The position numbers were made by a program, and so were the translations under genes. The notes beneath the pieces were generated by a model. The model was not told the DNA's origin, did no database searches, and saw nothing but the letters and a program-made list of their open reading frames with translations. A stretch of DNA of 64,000 bases from Ciona intestinalis (taxonomy: Eukaryota > Chordata > Ascidiacea > Phlebobranchia > Cionidae): positions 129,001-193,000 of the forward strand of contig NC_020173.2 of assembly GCF_000224145.3 (NCBI RefSeq), in the 5' to 3' direction. This document shows, one piece after another, positions 35,361-47,380 of this stretch. Positions within the stretch are counted from its first letter, which is position 1. Every line of letters begins with the position of its first letter.

Positions 35361-38300
35361 ATGCTAATCACAATCAAGACTCTCAAACAAAATATTTTCA
35401 AAATTGAAATAGATGAAGAAGAGCCGGTAAAACAATGATGTTTAAATAAACAAGTTTGGTATTAAAATGTTGTTATCACAGGTTAAAGTTCTAAAAGAGA
35501 AAATTGCTAAAGAGAAAGGAAATGATAATTTTCCTGTAGCTGGACAGAAGCTTATATATGCTGGTGAGCTTTATAAACTATGGTGGACCAACATTGGTGG
35601 TAACTGGTAATGCTTTAGCTGGTAATCAGTAAAAATTATAGTGCACTGGTCGCATGAAAGACTTAAATGGGCTTCCTGGATGTTGCGGTCATGGGACAAA
35701 TCTGGCCCAAATCCCAGACTCTTGGACCTTACTACAAAGGACCTTACTTACCCAGAAATAATAAAATAGAATATATATATATTACATATTATTATATTTG
35801 TATATATTTTATAGGCTTAATCAAGTGGGGTAAAAAAACAATGGGGTACTTTGGTTAGGAAATGACAACTCCCCTAGCCCACTAAAAAATAGTTTTATCG
35901 CAATCAGCTTTTGTAATTAAATTTTTCGTTCGTAGTTTAGAAACCAGAAAAGGTCAAAGTTTTTGTAAGTATGCCTTCAATGTGACCATCTGGATTTACA
36001 CGTTTTACAAGCCTGGTCGGTTTTTTAATAAAAATAAAAGCAATATTTGTTATTACAAAGTGCCTGGTAGGCTGGTAGCATATGTTATCTTGCTGCTTTT
36101 AAATGTTTATTATAGATTATATGTGTAATATTTATAAAATTGTTTTTAGGCAAAATTCTTGATGATTCGAAATCATTAAAAGAATATAAGATTGAGGATG
36201 GTAAATTCATTGTTGCTATGGTGACAAAGGTAAAGCTTGCGATAGTAGAAATCTATCTTAATTTTTTAGGAGATTTTATCTCCTTTAAAATTATTAAATA
36301 GTGAATATACTTTAATCTCTAAAGTACCTGTTGCTCTATAGTTGTGTACTTGTGTTAGTTTCATAAATTTATTGTTAAAATGAGTCTGTTTTCATTATGT
36401 GTTAAATAGTGTAAGTAACATTTTAATATTTATGGTGTGATTCTAATGAAAATAGATTTGATTTGTTTGTATATTTTCAAGAAACACGATGTTATATACC
36501 ACTGCCAGTGGTGTTCAAACGGCGAATCGATCTGGATCTTTTTAACTTTTTGTGTGTATCTTTCAATGTAGTCTTATAAATGTTAAATTACGACACACGT
36601 AAAAGTTAAATTATAAAGCAAACATTCACACCTGTTTTAAACCTCCTACATGGTAAATAATAATGTGTCAATCGCTATTATGATACAATAAATCCCTACT
36701 ATTTCGTAACAAACAGCCTACCTGGCTAAGAAAAACATGGTAAATATGAGGTTAAACTATATGATGCAAACGTAAACCGAACGGTTATTTGATTTCACTT
36801 TTGCGTTGATCGTGATAGTGTGTTTTACGCAATCATACAGATACAGTCAACCAAGGGGGCGCGCAAGTGTGTTGAGATCCTCATTAGGGAGGCGTGCTTC
36901 AAAAAGTTTAAGAACCCCTGCCGTATTATGATGCAAATAATCGACGTATAAATTGCTATTATGTCGTAATTAGTTGCCAGGTCAACCAATCGCTATTACG
37001 ATCAGTGGCGCAGCCAGGGGGGTTTCGGAGGTTGCGTTTCTCTCAATTTGTACACTATAAAACGTCATAATTAATAATTATGTTACAATAAGACGTGTGA
37101 AGTAACAATTGAACGAACAAAGGTTCAAATGCAACACGGCAATGTTTGTTATTCAACCGATTTCGTTACCTGAAAATTACGAACACCCGTGATTATTAGG
37201 AACACGCTACAAGCATTAAACAAAAAATTTTAGCTTTAACAACCCTTCCTATCGCACATGCACCTGTATTCTAGTTGGAAAATTGCTTTATACCAAGATT
37301 TGGTAGCTTGAGTGACAGACGGGCATAAAAAGTATAAAGAAACATTTTATTGTTCTGTTCTGAAACTCCCTCCCCCTTATTTTCTTCTGTCTGCGCCACT
37401 GATTATGATGCAATGAATTCACGTGTTAATTCCTACTATTATGTAACAAACAGTGTATCAAGCTAAAAATACACGGTAAATATAAAGCTAAAATTACAAT
37501 GCAAACTTTAACCCAATGGTTATTTTATTTCGCTTTTTTGATAATCTAGATACACATACCACAGGTTTAAAGGCATGTTTACTATTTGTATTTAGTGAAT
37601 CATTATGTTGTTAGGTTTGGCTGTGGTGGATGGAGCAGAATTCATTTGACCACCCCTGTTACATACGAAAAAGTTTATTGTTATTAGTTATCAATTATTA
37701 TAGTTATATTTCTGTGCAGCCCAAATCTGTGTCTCCTCCTGCACCCACCCCACCAGAACCAACTGAAGCTGCAGTCACCACGACAACCAGTACACAAGAA
37801 GAGCAACCAACCAATCAACCAGCAGTTGCAAGGTAAGTTTTTAATTTTTATTATCTTAGTTCAATGGTTCCCAAAGTTTTTTTAGCGCGACCCAAATCAG
37901 AGTTTTATGAACATCTCACGACCCATAGGTAATCCTTTAGCTGGTGGCCACCTAAAATTTTGGGTTCAAAACGTTTATTAGACCTCACGGATACCTGCTG
38001 TTTATTTTTTTTTGCGAAAAAGTCAGACGTTCATGTCAAAAATTAACTTTGAAAATGCGCGAAAACATGCTGCGTCACCATAATTCGCTTGACTTGCGTA
38101 AGGTGAACGATTTATTACGTCACAATAGTATTATGTTCTGTCACAATACTGTATTACGTACGTTAAGGGACGTTATAGACTTGTTTTCGCACTGTTTTAT
38201 GGCAGTAAAAACCTTAAACCCCTAATTCCCAACCAATAACCCCTAACGAATTACGTAATCTGTAAGGTAGATCAAACGTAACAATAGGCATTCTGTGACG

Positions 38301-41300
38301 TAATAATCTAACCTTGGTTTAATTTATAACCACTGGTGTGGAAAATACGGTGACGCAGCACGATTTCGCACATTTTCAAAGTTATTTTTCGACACAAACG
38401 CCCGAGTTTTTAAAATCTTTAACTGTTTGTGTGGATCTTTCAATGTATTATTGAAAAAAGGCTAAAATACGACGCATGTGCCTCTTTAACATTCAAGCCT
38501 GTTTTAAACCTCCTACATGCCCAATGATTTACGTATCAATCCCATTATGACGCAAATAATCGGCGTGTGAATTGCTATTATGTCGTAATTAATTGCCAGG
38601 TCAAACAATCGCTATTATGATGCATTGAATCCACGTGTGAATGCCTACTATTTCGTAACAAACAGTCCACCTGACTAAAAAAAACAGTAAATGTAAGGCT
38701 GAACTACGACGCAAACCTAACCCGAACATTTAAAAAGATAAAAACTTGTTTTAATAAATTTGAATCACCTTGGCGCGACCCATTCTTCAACCCTGTGCGA
38801 CCAGTGTTTGGGTCGCGACCCATACTTTGTGAACCGCTGTCTTAGCTTCATATTTTTGTGATAAACTTATTTTAGGGTAAAGAATCGTATTCCTGTGTTT
38901 ATTATGATATACAAAGATGGTAATTTGTGCTTTTCATTTTATTGCCACTAATTCACCTTCTATGTGGGCAGCTAAGTAAAGCTTGAAATGAATCTTTTTA
39001 TCCGACCTTATGCAATGGAAACTACAGCTACCCAACAAATATATGGCCTTAGTACAACATTAAATATGTTGTTTGGTTTTATCAGATTTTGTTTTTAAGT
39101 TTTTTTAAATTTTACGGTCTGTAAACTTATATTTTTTACATGTAGCTTTTAAATTAATGTTATATTCTCTGAAAACTTGCTGCATATTCTAAATTATGTT
39201 TCCAGCACAACCAGTAGCAGCCCAGCTGAAGAACAAGCTTCTTCTGCATCTCCACTCAATGTTAGTCAAGCGGAGTCTACACTTGGTAAACTTGTTTATT
39301 TCACTTTTACTGAATAAGAAAAACTATTAGAATAGCCTATGTTATTATAATGTACTTCAAAGACCCCTGTTTATCAACTGGCAATGCTCATTGTTGGTAT
39401 AACCTTCATTTATTTAATCTTCAGTAACTGTAGTAATGCGCTTTTTACATTCTTTTTTGTGTTCTGACATTTATTTGATTTAAATAAAGTTCTACCCTTT
39501 GTTTATACTGATTAATTTATAAAGGACAATGAAACTTTTATTTTAAACTGTGGTTTTGAACTCTCTATAATTAGGTTTGAATAACTAAAACCGGAATTCC
39601 CAATCTATAAGCTGGGGGGGCATTATGAACATTTGTTCGCTTGTTAAGTTAACAAGCTCGCTAAAACGATTTTTTGCGAGGACTTAGCGAGCAAGAAACT
39701 CTCTTAAAAAAATGGTTTTATGTAGACGACTCGCAAACACCTCGTGCAATGCCGGGTTCAAGTGAGAGAATTCGTAAAAAAAAAAAAAGAAAAAAGATTC
39801 ATTTTTTACGAGGGAACTGCGATTACGTAATTTTATATTGTTTTGTGTTGGGAATTGGTGGACTAATTTTTGATTAAGCTGGGTATAAATATGAGTAAAG
39901 GTAGCAAAGTGGTTAAAAAAGGAGCCCCAAGGTGGGCAGCAGTTGAAATGGAGGCATTAGTTGAGGTGCTCGTCTTTACTTGGCGCAATGAATTTCTGTC
40001 TGCATTTGTATAAACTGAGGACGCTTTGAAAGCAAATTATCCATGAAACAACGAAATACTACACTGACGGTTGGTTGGGAAACATAAAAATGTTGCCTTT
40101 GGCTGATTTTTAAAAACTTCAAGAAGCTAAAACTTCCAGTGATATTAAAATTTGCTCTTCAACTGAAAGGCGTCTTTTACTGCTGCTTTGCGGTTTAAAA
40201 TCTTTGTGCAAAAGATACAATTCCTGTATCACCGCTTTTGGCATACGATTTTACAAAAATAATTCCACATCTGTCATTTCTATGCTTTTCCTTGTGACAT
40301 TTACGCAAAGTTTTCCATGGAAATAAGGCGGCCATAAAAGTTTTGTGTATTACTTTTGCGTCAAATACAAAAATTCGCTATGAACAAGTGGTCTAAGTTG
40401 CACGTTAGTTGGCGAGCGATTTTGCAAGTTTGAGTTAGCGAGATGGTGCTTTGTAATACCAAAAGTGGGTTTAACGAGAAAGTACGTCACTACCAAGCTT
40501 GCTAAACTTAGCGAGATGTGTTCATAATGCCGCCCCTGATTGATTTCAGATAATGAAGAAATTTAATTTATTGCAATCTGGGTTTAAAGTATTTTACAAC
40601 TACCATAACACCACACCACTCATTGGTTCCTAATAAAATGCAGAATATGTAGCACTGTTTGTTAAAAAAATTCAAGTGATTTATTTTTAGTGACTGGTGA
40701 AGCTTATAATGAATTGGTGACGAGTATAATGGCAATGGGATTCGAGCGTGAACGAGTTGTTGCCGCACTTAATGCAAGTTTCTGCAATCCTGATCGAGCT
40801 GTTGAGTATTTGATGAGTGGAACCACCAATGGTATGCTCTGTTGTTTGTTGGCTACTTGGCTTCACACTTCTAATTTCTGTTATCTTAATAGGTTTATCT
40901 TGCCAAATTTCTTGAACTATTTATTCAAGTAGAAGTCGTGTTTATATCGGAAAAAGTAATATATAACATCGCCTGTTATGGTAGTTACCTCATGTTTTAA
41001 ATACTCAAGTCACTTAATATTTAATCATTTCTTTCTATGATTTGTTGTCACAAAGTTTGACCACAATGTCATGAAACAAAAAAAATTAAAAGATTGTAAA
41101 CTCGATCTATCTCTATGGTTTAAGGTTTAATCTTAAAAACATGGTTAACTGCGCAAGGTATTTGTCAAACAAAGTAATACACACGCATGACATACATTCA
41201 GTATCAAAATCTTGTTGTATTCAGTTGGAACTGCACCACCCCAACAACAACCAGACACCATACCAACTGAGAATGCCCCAATAAGCGGTAAACTGTTTAT

Positions 41301-42397
41301 ATTTGTGTTGTGGTAATGGGACAACTGATCTACGTCCCATGTTCCCTTGCAGGCTTCCCCAAAAAAGGGATTTATATTCTCATACAGAATATGATACAAA
41401 TTGTTCTAATAAAATATCTGTTTCATATACAGTTTTAAAATACTTTTAAAATATACTGTTTACTGCATATCAAATTATTTGATTATATGTAATTCATGTT
41501 ATATTTATTATTTTTGCACAGTGTGTTAAAGGTTTTGTTAACCATATTTTAATTCAATTGGAAGTTATACAGTGATGACAGTTGAATACATAGAATATTT
41601 CTAAACCACCCATTTGAAATTTCTTCTCAGATTCAAATGTATTTAATGATTTGATGGATAATCCTGAAATACAAGTCATGGCGCAGCAAATTCAACAAAA
41701 TCCACATTTGCTTCAACCATACCTGCAACAAATCGAACAAAGCAATCCAAGTTTATTCAATGTAGTTATAAAAATAGTATTTATTTTTAAATATTAATAA
41801 AAGATAGGTTGTACAACTTGTACTTTAAGGTTTGCTGTAAAAAAGAAACACTTTTGTTGTGTGGGTTTGGAGGTATTTTCAAATATTTTTGTAACAACTG
41901 AAGTATCATGTGCAGATGGTGTCGTCTCATCCTGAAGAGTTTGTTTCTTTTCTTACAACATTGCGTCGAGGCACATCACAAACCCAACCACCTCCAGCTT
42001 CAGCAGGAGCAGGTGGTGTCAGTTATGTAAGAGTCACTGCAGGTGAACAGCAAGATATAGAACAGGTATTCTAGCCAAATACTATTATTTTATTATTACT
42101 CGTTGTACCGTTAGCAAGCACACTTCGTGTTTTATAATTATTAATTTGTGATTACCTGTCTGAACATTCAATTCATGACTACCGTTGAACTAATGACTTT
42201 AAGTTTAAGTGTATAGCCAAAATGGCACATCTGGTTTTACAAGTAGTTGCTGTTTTAAGTAAAACAAATAACATTACAATATTTTGTTGTTTCAGTTAAA
42301 AAGCCTTGGATTTTCCGAGTCTGAATGTGTCCAAGCATACATGGCATGTGATAAGAATTTAGATATGGCTGCCAATTTCCTTTTATCCGATATTTAA
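35361..42397 (+). CDS. RAD23: RAD23, UV-excision-repair / proteasome shuttle protein
   Basis: A 335-aa protein in 10 exons: 35361-35426, 35482-35563, 36150-36229, 37720-37832, 39206-39285, 40691-40831, 41225-41287, 41631-41761, 41916-42065, 42296-42397. RAD23 carries ubiquitylated proteins to the proteasome and stabilises XPC in nucleotide-excision repair. Residues 1-76 are the ubiquitin-like domain ([40 protein letters not shown]). A Pro/Thr/Ser linker follows, then UBA1 at about 143-186 ([19 protein letters not shown]), the XPC-binding domain at about 210-270 ([20 protein letters not shown]) and UBA2 at about 297-333 ([18 protein letters not shown]). The product is shorter than vertebrate RAD23A/B, mostly in the linkers. 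It converges with the Kelch gene, whose stop is 440 bp away. Introns 2-5 carry mobile DNA. Confidence 0.95.
35640..35980. repeat. Dispersed repeat fragments in RAD23 intron 2
   Basis: GACAAATCTGGCCCAAATCC (about 35696) has a diverged partner at about 48817. The rc of about 35830-35930 (GGGCTAGGGGAGTTGTCATT) matches about 62530-62600 (GAGCTAGGGGGTTGTCCTTT), so these are pieces of two interspersed families. Confidence 0.55.
36506..36920. mobile_element. hAT-like non-autonomous element, intronic
   Basis: CAGTGGTGTTCAAACGGCG at the start and GTTTAAGAACCCCTG at the end are imperfect inverted repeats of hAT type. The target duplication is not clear. Internal sequence (ATAAATCCCTACTATTTCG) is shared with 37862-38839. 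Confidence 0.6.
37003..37401. mobile_element. hAT-type non-autonomous element with 8-bp target duplication
   Basis: CAGTGGCGCAGCCAGGGGG start and CTGCGCCACTG end. Flanks ATTACGAT (36995-37002) and ATTATGAT (37402-37409) differ at one base. It sits inside an older copy of the hAT-internal sequence: GCTATTACGAT on the left continues as GCAATGAATTCACGTG on the right. Confidence 0.85.
37862..38839. mobile_element. hAT-type non-autonomous element, 978 bp, with inserted family E piece
   Basis: It starts CAATGGTTCCCAAAG and ends CTTTGTGAACCGCTG, with internal GCGACCC/GGGTCGCGACCC. Flanks TCTTAGTT (37854-37861) and TCTTAGCT (38840-38847) fit an 8-bp duplication. From about 37930 to 38410 it contains family E sequence (GTAATCCTTTAGCTGGTGGC … CAAACGCCCGAGTTTTTA). 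Confidence 0.85.
39614..40536. mobile_element. PIF/Harbinger-like DNA element remnant
   Basis: Terminal repeats GGGGCATTATGAACATTTG and CATAATGCCGCCCC are inverted. Inside, about 39890-40010 reads [20 protein letters not shown] and onward to a stop, resembling the Myb/SANT-like N-terminal domain of Harbinger second proteins. No transposase DDE domain was recognised and no clear 3-bp duplication was read, so the superfamily call is tentative. It lies in RAD23 intron 5. Confidence 0.6.
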
Positions 42398-42836
42398 GAA
42401 CATATCTGATGTCATAAAATGCTCTGATAGCAGTTTCACACTCCATGACTGCTATTTTTAACGGAAGAAAACAGAAACATCATACATTCAGTAATACTTA
42501 AATATGTTCTCGTTTTGAAAAATACATTTTGTTAATTTGAACTTTTGCTTAAAGCATATTATTAAGATAAGAAAGTGTTCATGGTGCATGCAAAGTTTGC
42601 TTAAGAAATTCATACTATTTCATTAATATGTACTTATTAATAGGCTCCTACTCCGCTTAACGCCAGTTTTAACTTATGCCGTTTCACAAGAGTTCGTGGT
42701 GTGTGCTTATAATTCGATTGGTTTTAATTTTGTAACGTTGTATATCGTTCTCATGTTACAAACCAGTTCGTGGCAACAAATTTCATAGAAATTTAAATTC
42801 GAGTTTGTTACAGTCGTAATAAAATTAGTTTCCAGG
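42398..42836. other. Convergent intergenic between RAD23 and the Kelch gene
   Basis: 3' untranslated sequence of both genes. No separate feature was recognised. Confidence 0.5.
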
Positions 42837-45800
42837 TTAAGTATTTATTTGCTGCAACAACCGGGCAACTTGCTCTCCCTTCGCTCCCAGCAACCTTCGT
42901 TCATTTTCCAAGATCTCCCGTTGAGATTCGATTCTTTCCTATAACATATTATCTTAACTGTTACTGATGAATAAATGTAACTTACCTTATCCTCGCGTGG
43001 CCGGAAAACAACAGTCGTTATCACACGGGTTTAACACCTCGTGCCAGCTTACCAGTTACCTTTTGTGTTTTTTTAATGTGTGGCTGATTACCCAAGGACA
43101 CATAAACCCACAATGGTAGCACAACGACTAGCCTTAAGCCCTTTACCCCTGGGTTCGAGGCAGCCGCGCTAACCAACAGTGCTACGACGATAACAATTAA
43201 TTATCCTTTCTTGTTGGACAGCTTCGATTATTAACACTGGTGTCATGATTTATGTATGTAGCTTTATGCTCAATGTAATCGCCGCAAATCTCCAGCTAGT
43301 TTATGAGAACTCGACTTTGTGTCCGATTTCTTTATAGAACCGTCTGTTGGATAAACCATGAGGGACAACTGGATCGGGACAATTAACTTTAAGGGCTTAC
43401 TCGGATAGAATTGGAACAACATCAACCTGGTATCTCGGATTTCGAGTATTGCGCTGAGCTACGGCGTCAGACAAAACAATCATAAAGTCCTATTAGAAAC
43501 ACTCACCCACGCCTTTCTTAATTTTTGTCGTTCGACATCATTTTCTTTCCTCCTCTCGAACCACCAAGCCTCATTTTGTCTCTTGTGCATCTTCACGAGC
43601 CTTTCTACTTCCACTCGTTCTTTCTCGAAGCATCTGACGTATATGATAGTATCAGTGTGTCAGTTAGGGCTAGGTGACTAATCAAATAGCATATTGTCTC
43701 ACTGAATTATTTTAATTTTTTCGTTTTCTAACGCTTGCTTTGCATGGCTTAGTTCTGCACTTGCTGCACGGAACGTACACAGTTGAACGTCAACGGGTTC
43801 AACATCTTCAGCTTCGTATTTTAAAACGTGATCACACAACGGAAAATCCTGTCGAATATATCATATATGAAGAAGGGTGAGGTTAGGACACGGGGCAAAT
43901 TAGGACGAAAACAAATGTTAGAGTACTATGCAACAGAATTCTCACGTTCCAAGAAAGTGTGCGGCAAAGGCAGTTACTGTTGTTACAGTATTAAAAATTT
44001 GTTGTTGGTATACTATACAACATTGTTCCAATGGCTGAAAAAGACAATTACATATATTCTTCACGTAACTTTGAGAAAGGCAGTGCCAAGTTCGTATTGC
44101 GAATTCCCGCCGAAAAATTACGTAAATAATCAAGCGACTTTTTTTGTTTAACATTTACAAGCTAATATGTAAGTTGTACGAGAACGCTGCATGACCCAAA
44201 AAGTGGTACGCGAATAGATATAAAGTTTGGGAACCACGGATATAACACGACTGTTCATACACCTCATGCAAGCATACGAGTTACCATGTATGTTACTTTG
44301 TGTAGGTGATTATTTTTTTAGATATTTTATTTTTTTATTTAGGTTTGACAACCAATTAATGACCACTGGGTTGGAGCAATTGCCGTTAAATATCTTGCCC
44401 AAGGACACATACGCCCGCAATGATGAGCCTTTAACCCATTACCTCTGGGTTACGGACAGGCGCGCTAACCACTTTGCCACGGCACCATACACATTATAAC
44501 AAACATTTTCTACTTTTTTATTCATCCTGCCAGTTTGCGAATAGATAAATAAATCCTCGTTCGTTTTAATATATTTCCTTAAAGTGTTGTCAATTGATAA
44601 ATGTATGATAGTACAAATTTATGATGTCACCCAAAAATAGTCATAGATTTTATTTTTTTTAAATTACGCAATATTTGCCCAAGTGTTTCATCTTCCCTTC
44701 TACACTAGTTATAATTTATAAACAATTAGTACTGTAATTTACCAATTTTGTTTGCACGAAGTCCTTTATTCTTTTGTCGGTTATATCCTTGTACCTTTCA
44801 TCCACTTTGTATGAGACCGCAGGCTGTTTTGTTGGTGACCAGCAAGACAGCGAATATTGCTTAAATTAAAAGTGTGTATCCTTTAAATAAATTACAGTCG
44901 ACCTTTAGGGATTTAAAGTTTTCATAATAATACCTCTGTACAGAAATCTCCAATCAAATGTTCAGCTATTGGTTTTCGTTCTGATGGGTTTATAAACCTT
45001 AGAACGTAACTTTCATGTAATGTTACCATTCCCATATCTCTAATTCCCCCAAGTACATACATTGAGCTGTGATGTACAAATGCAACGTGATCTCGAAGTG
45101 CAGGAGGTGGTATTCCAGCCACAACAGGTTGCTTCCATTTTCGCATCCCTAGTAATATAAAAGTGGGTTAAATTATAAACAAATTAACATATTATGTTAT
45201 TAACAGCTTTTACCAACGCTATACTTGTATATGGAAGAACCTGTGTCATCCATCGTATGCCCACCAAACATGTAAATGTCTTTATCTCTATGTGCGACAA
45301 ATGTATGACCAGCTCGTGCACTTGGTGGAAGACCTCGAAATGATGGCTCGATCCAAGTCAAAGTAGCTAAAAGGTCACTCTGTTTGTTATGGCAATTATC
45401 GTTATAAAAGTAAATATATAACGAACCGGTATCAAAGCAGAAAATGTCATCATAACATCCCTGCATGGCATCGGAACCGCCGAATACAAACATTATTCCG
45501 TTGACAATGGAGCTACCGTGGTGATACCGTGGCGATGGAGATATACCGGTGCATTTGATTGGTAGCCACATCGTCGTATCTTATACATACGATATTTTTA
45601 CATATAAATTTAAGTTAGTGGTCGATATAGTACGTGTACCTAGGGTGAGCATATGCACATTGTTTGTTGGCGAACATCCCACGACACCACCAAATGTAAA
45701 AGCTCGTTTTCCAGTAGCACATACAGTGAAACCTATTGCAATAGGAGCAGACCCGGTTGCTAACTTTTTGTTCCAACAGTAACTTTCTATGATGTATAAA

Positions 45801-46718
45801 AAAAATTGTGAGACGTAAAACAACGGTCGGTAATTGAGTTTGTACCTGTGCAGCATTCCATGACACCAGGCAAACATTGATTAAACGAACTTTGGTTTCT
45901 GCCACCGAGTAAATACATTTTTTTGTTGAAGATTCTGTAAAAGCTAACTAATTGAATATGTGCGATGTGGTAATTGCATGGTGTCATATCTTAAAACACA
46001 AAATAAAACACTTTAGTTATACAGTAAGGCGGGGTAACATGGGACATGTTTTTATTCTGTTTTCTCGGCCTATTTGGTAGTAAGTAAGAATATTTACAGA
46101 ATTAAATAACCACGCTCTCACGACTCCCTCAAAAAGCGTTGTTAATTGTTCAAAATACGATTAGGACATATCGGCTCTAAGTGCTAACAGTATGCCATCT
46201 TGTACCACAGTATTACATTGTTAGTCATATAGCTGTCCGTGATGCAAAATTACTTGTGTCAAGTGAACTTACAATAATGAATGGCTGTCACGTTCTTCGG
46301 GTAACAATCCGTAACATGAAAGTTTGCTCCAATTCAATTCTTGGTCTTGTACTACATTTAGACGCAACTGATTAATCGGCTATCATTCTAGTTCACGACC
46401 GCATACTTACTTTGCAATTTGTACAAATCGTTATAGTATATGGTCATCTGAAACATAATTACTACGTTTAAATAATTAGTTGCAGGGTGAGCTTACTCTG
46501 GATGAACCATCCACTTACTCCATTTTCTTTGTACGATCCTCCGAACAAATATACATCGTTTCCTGAATGAGCTATAGCAAATTGGCATCTATGTGTACAC
46601 GAGTTACACTTAATTCAATAATTACAACAAAAATCGTAAAATATTTTGTACACTACCTGATGGACGGGATATCACCCGAGATTACCGAGCGTTTCCAAGT
46701 ACAAGAAACAACAGCCAT
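42837..46718 (-). CDS. Kelch-repeat protein with C-terminal coiled coil
   Basis: A 490-aa protein in 12 exons: 46657-46718, 46519-46588, 46411-46447, 45846-45989, 45640-45786, 45427-45579, 45214-45366, 44934-45148, 44743-44859, 43703-43848, 43507-43633, 42837-42938. Residues 1 to about 327 form about six Kelch blades, each with a G-G motif: NDVYLFGGSYKENG, KKMYLLGG, KRAFTFGG, IMFVFGGSDA, DIYMFGGHTMDD and SMYVLGG. Conserved P-x-x-R-x-x-H lead-ins occur (SPSPRYHHG, PPSARAGH). Such propellers are protein-docking modules. Residues about 385-490 are charged and predicted coiled coil (SHAKQALENEKIKII; ERRKENDVERQKLRK; EILENERRLLGAKGEQVARL), probably for oligomerisation. There is no BTB, SOCS or enzymatic domain. 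The blade around 376-430 nt of coding sequence (MTPCNYHIAHIQ) is diverged. The domain call is firm; ortholog identity is not. Confidence 0.88.
42970..43190 (-). mobile_element. tRNA-derived SINE, antisense, internally shortened
   Basis: ATAAATGTAACTTACCTTAT tail, ACAGTCGTTATCACACGGG body, GGGTTCGAGGCAGCCGCGCT head. It lies in the last intron of the Kelch gene. Confidence 0.75.
44240..44486 (-). mobile_element. tRNA-derived SINE, antisense, tail-truncated
   Basis: ATAACACGACTGTTCATAC through GCGCGCTAACCACTTTGCC. It lies in the Kelch-gene intron between 43848 and 44743. A hAT-end-like GTTTGGGAACCACGG lies just upstream. Confidence 0.75.
44530..44710 (+). repeat. Fragment of the foldback element at 15097-15778
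   Basis: The order TTTTAATATATTTCCTTAAA, GTTGTCAATTGATAAATG-like and AAGTGTTTCATCTTCCC parallels 15280-15400. It is intronic. Confidence 0.5.
46022..46190 (+). repeat. Diverged family B 3'-half fragment in a Kelch-gene intron
   Basis: AAGGCGGGGTAACATGGGAC, ATTTGGTAGTAAGTAAGAAT and CGTTGTTAATTGTTCAAAAT follow the order seen in B3 at 34580-34740. Confidence 0.55.
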
Positions 46719-47380
46719 GATACACAAGTGCGCCAAATAAAACAGCGCAGTACACTAACTTAAGTTACTTAAGAGTTGAGACACTTATAAGATGACGTAA
46801 AATACTTGAGTGGCTTGTACTTGTTTTGAATGCTGGCCAAGTGTCGCGTTCAGCTATGCTGGATTGATACGTTCATTTGGCATGATTGTCTATCAGATGT
46901 AACACAAATCATTATCTTAAAAAGTATGCAAGTATGAAAGAATTAATCAGCCTTTGAAAAGTCATATCCTAAGGCAATATACACGCATCCAGCGGCATCA
47001 TATTGTGAACTACGCAATCCAGAAAATCAGAACAAAGCCAGAAGGCAAACGTTTCAGGACGCAGCCAAATCGTTTTATTGTGTTTGGTTGTTCTGTGAAG
47101 CCTTTCACGCAAGGAGGTTGTTTGTCAAATAATGCAGCGACAAGGTCGCAAACGAAGTGTATTGCACACATAACATCACGATAAAATAGAATAAATGGGA
47201 TAAGTAATGAACATAAACAACCAGTCAATACACTTACAGACGCCTCAACATAATTTTCAACAATAGAAACTGTTTTGATTTAGTGTGAACGTCTTTCTGT
47301 ATTTTGTTGTTGCTTTATAACTCTAATACATCTATAAATACAAACAATCACACATGAGGAGTTCACATTAAAGTTTTGTT
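46719..47380. other. Between the Kelch gene and ATP6V0B, nothing recognised
   Basis: Contains short open frames at 46954-47184 on both strands with no recognisable family; treated as noise. Confidence 0.4.
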
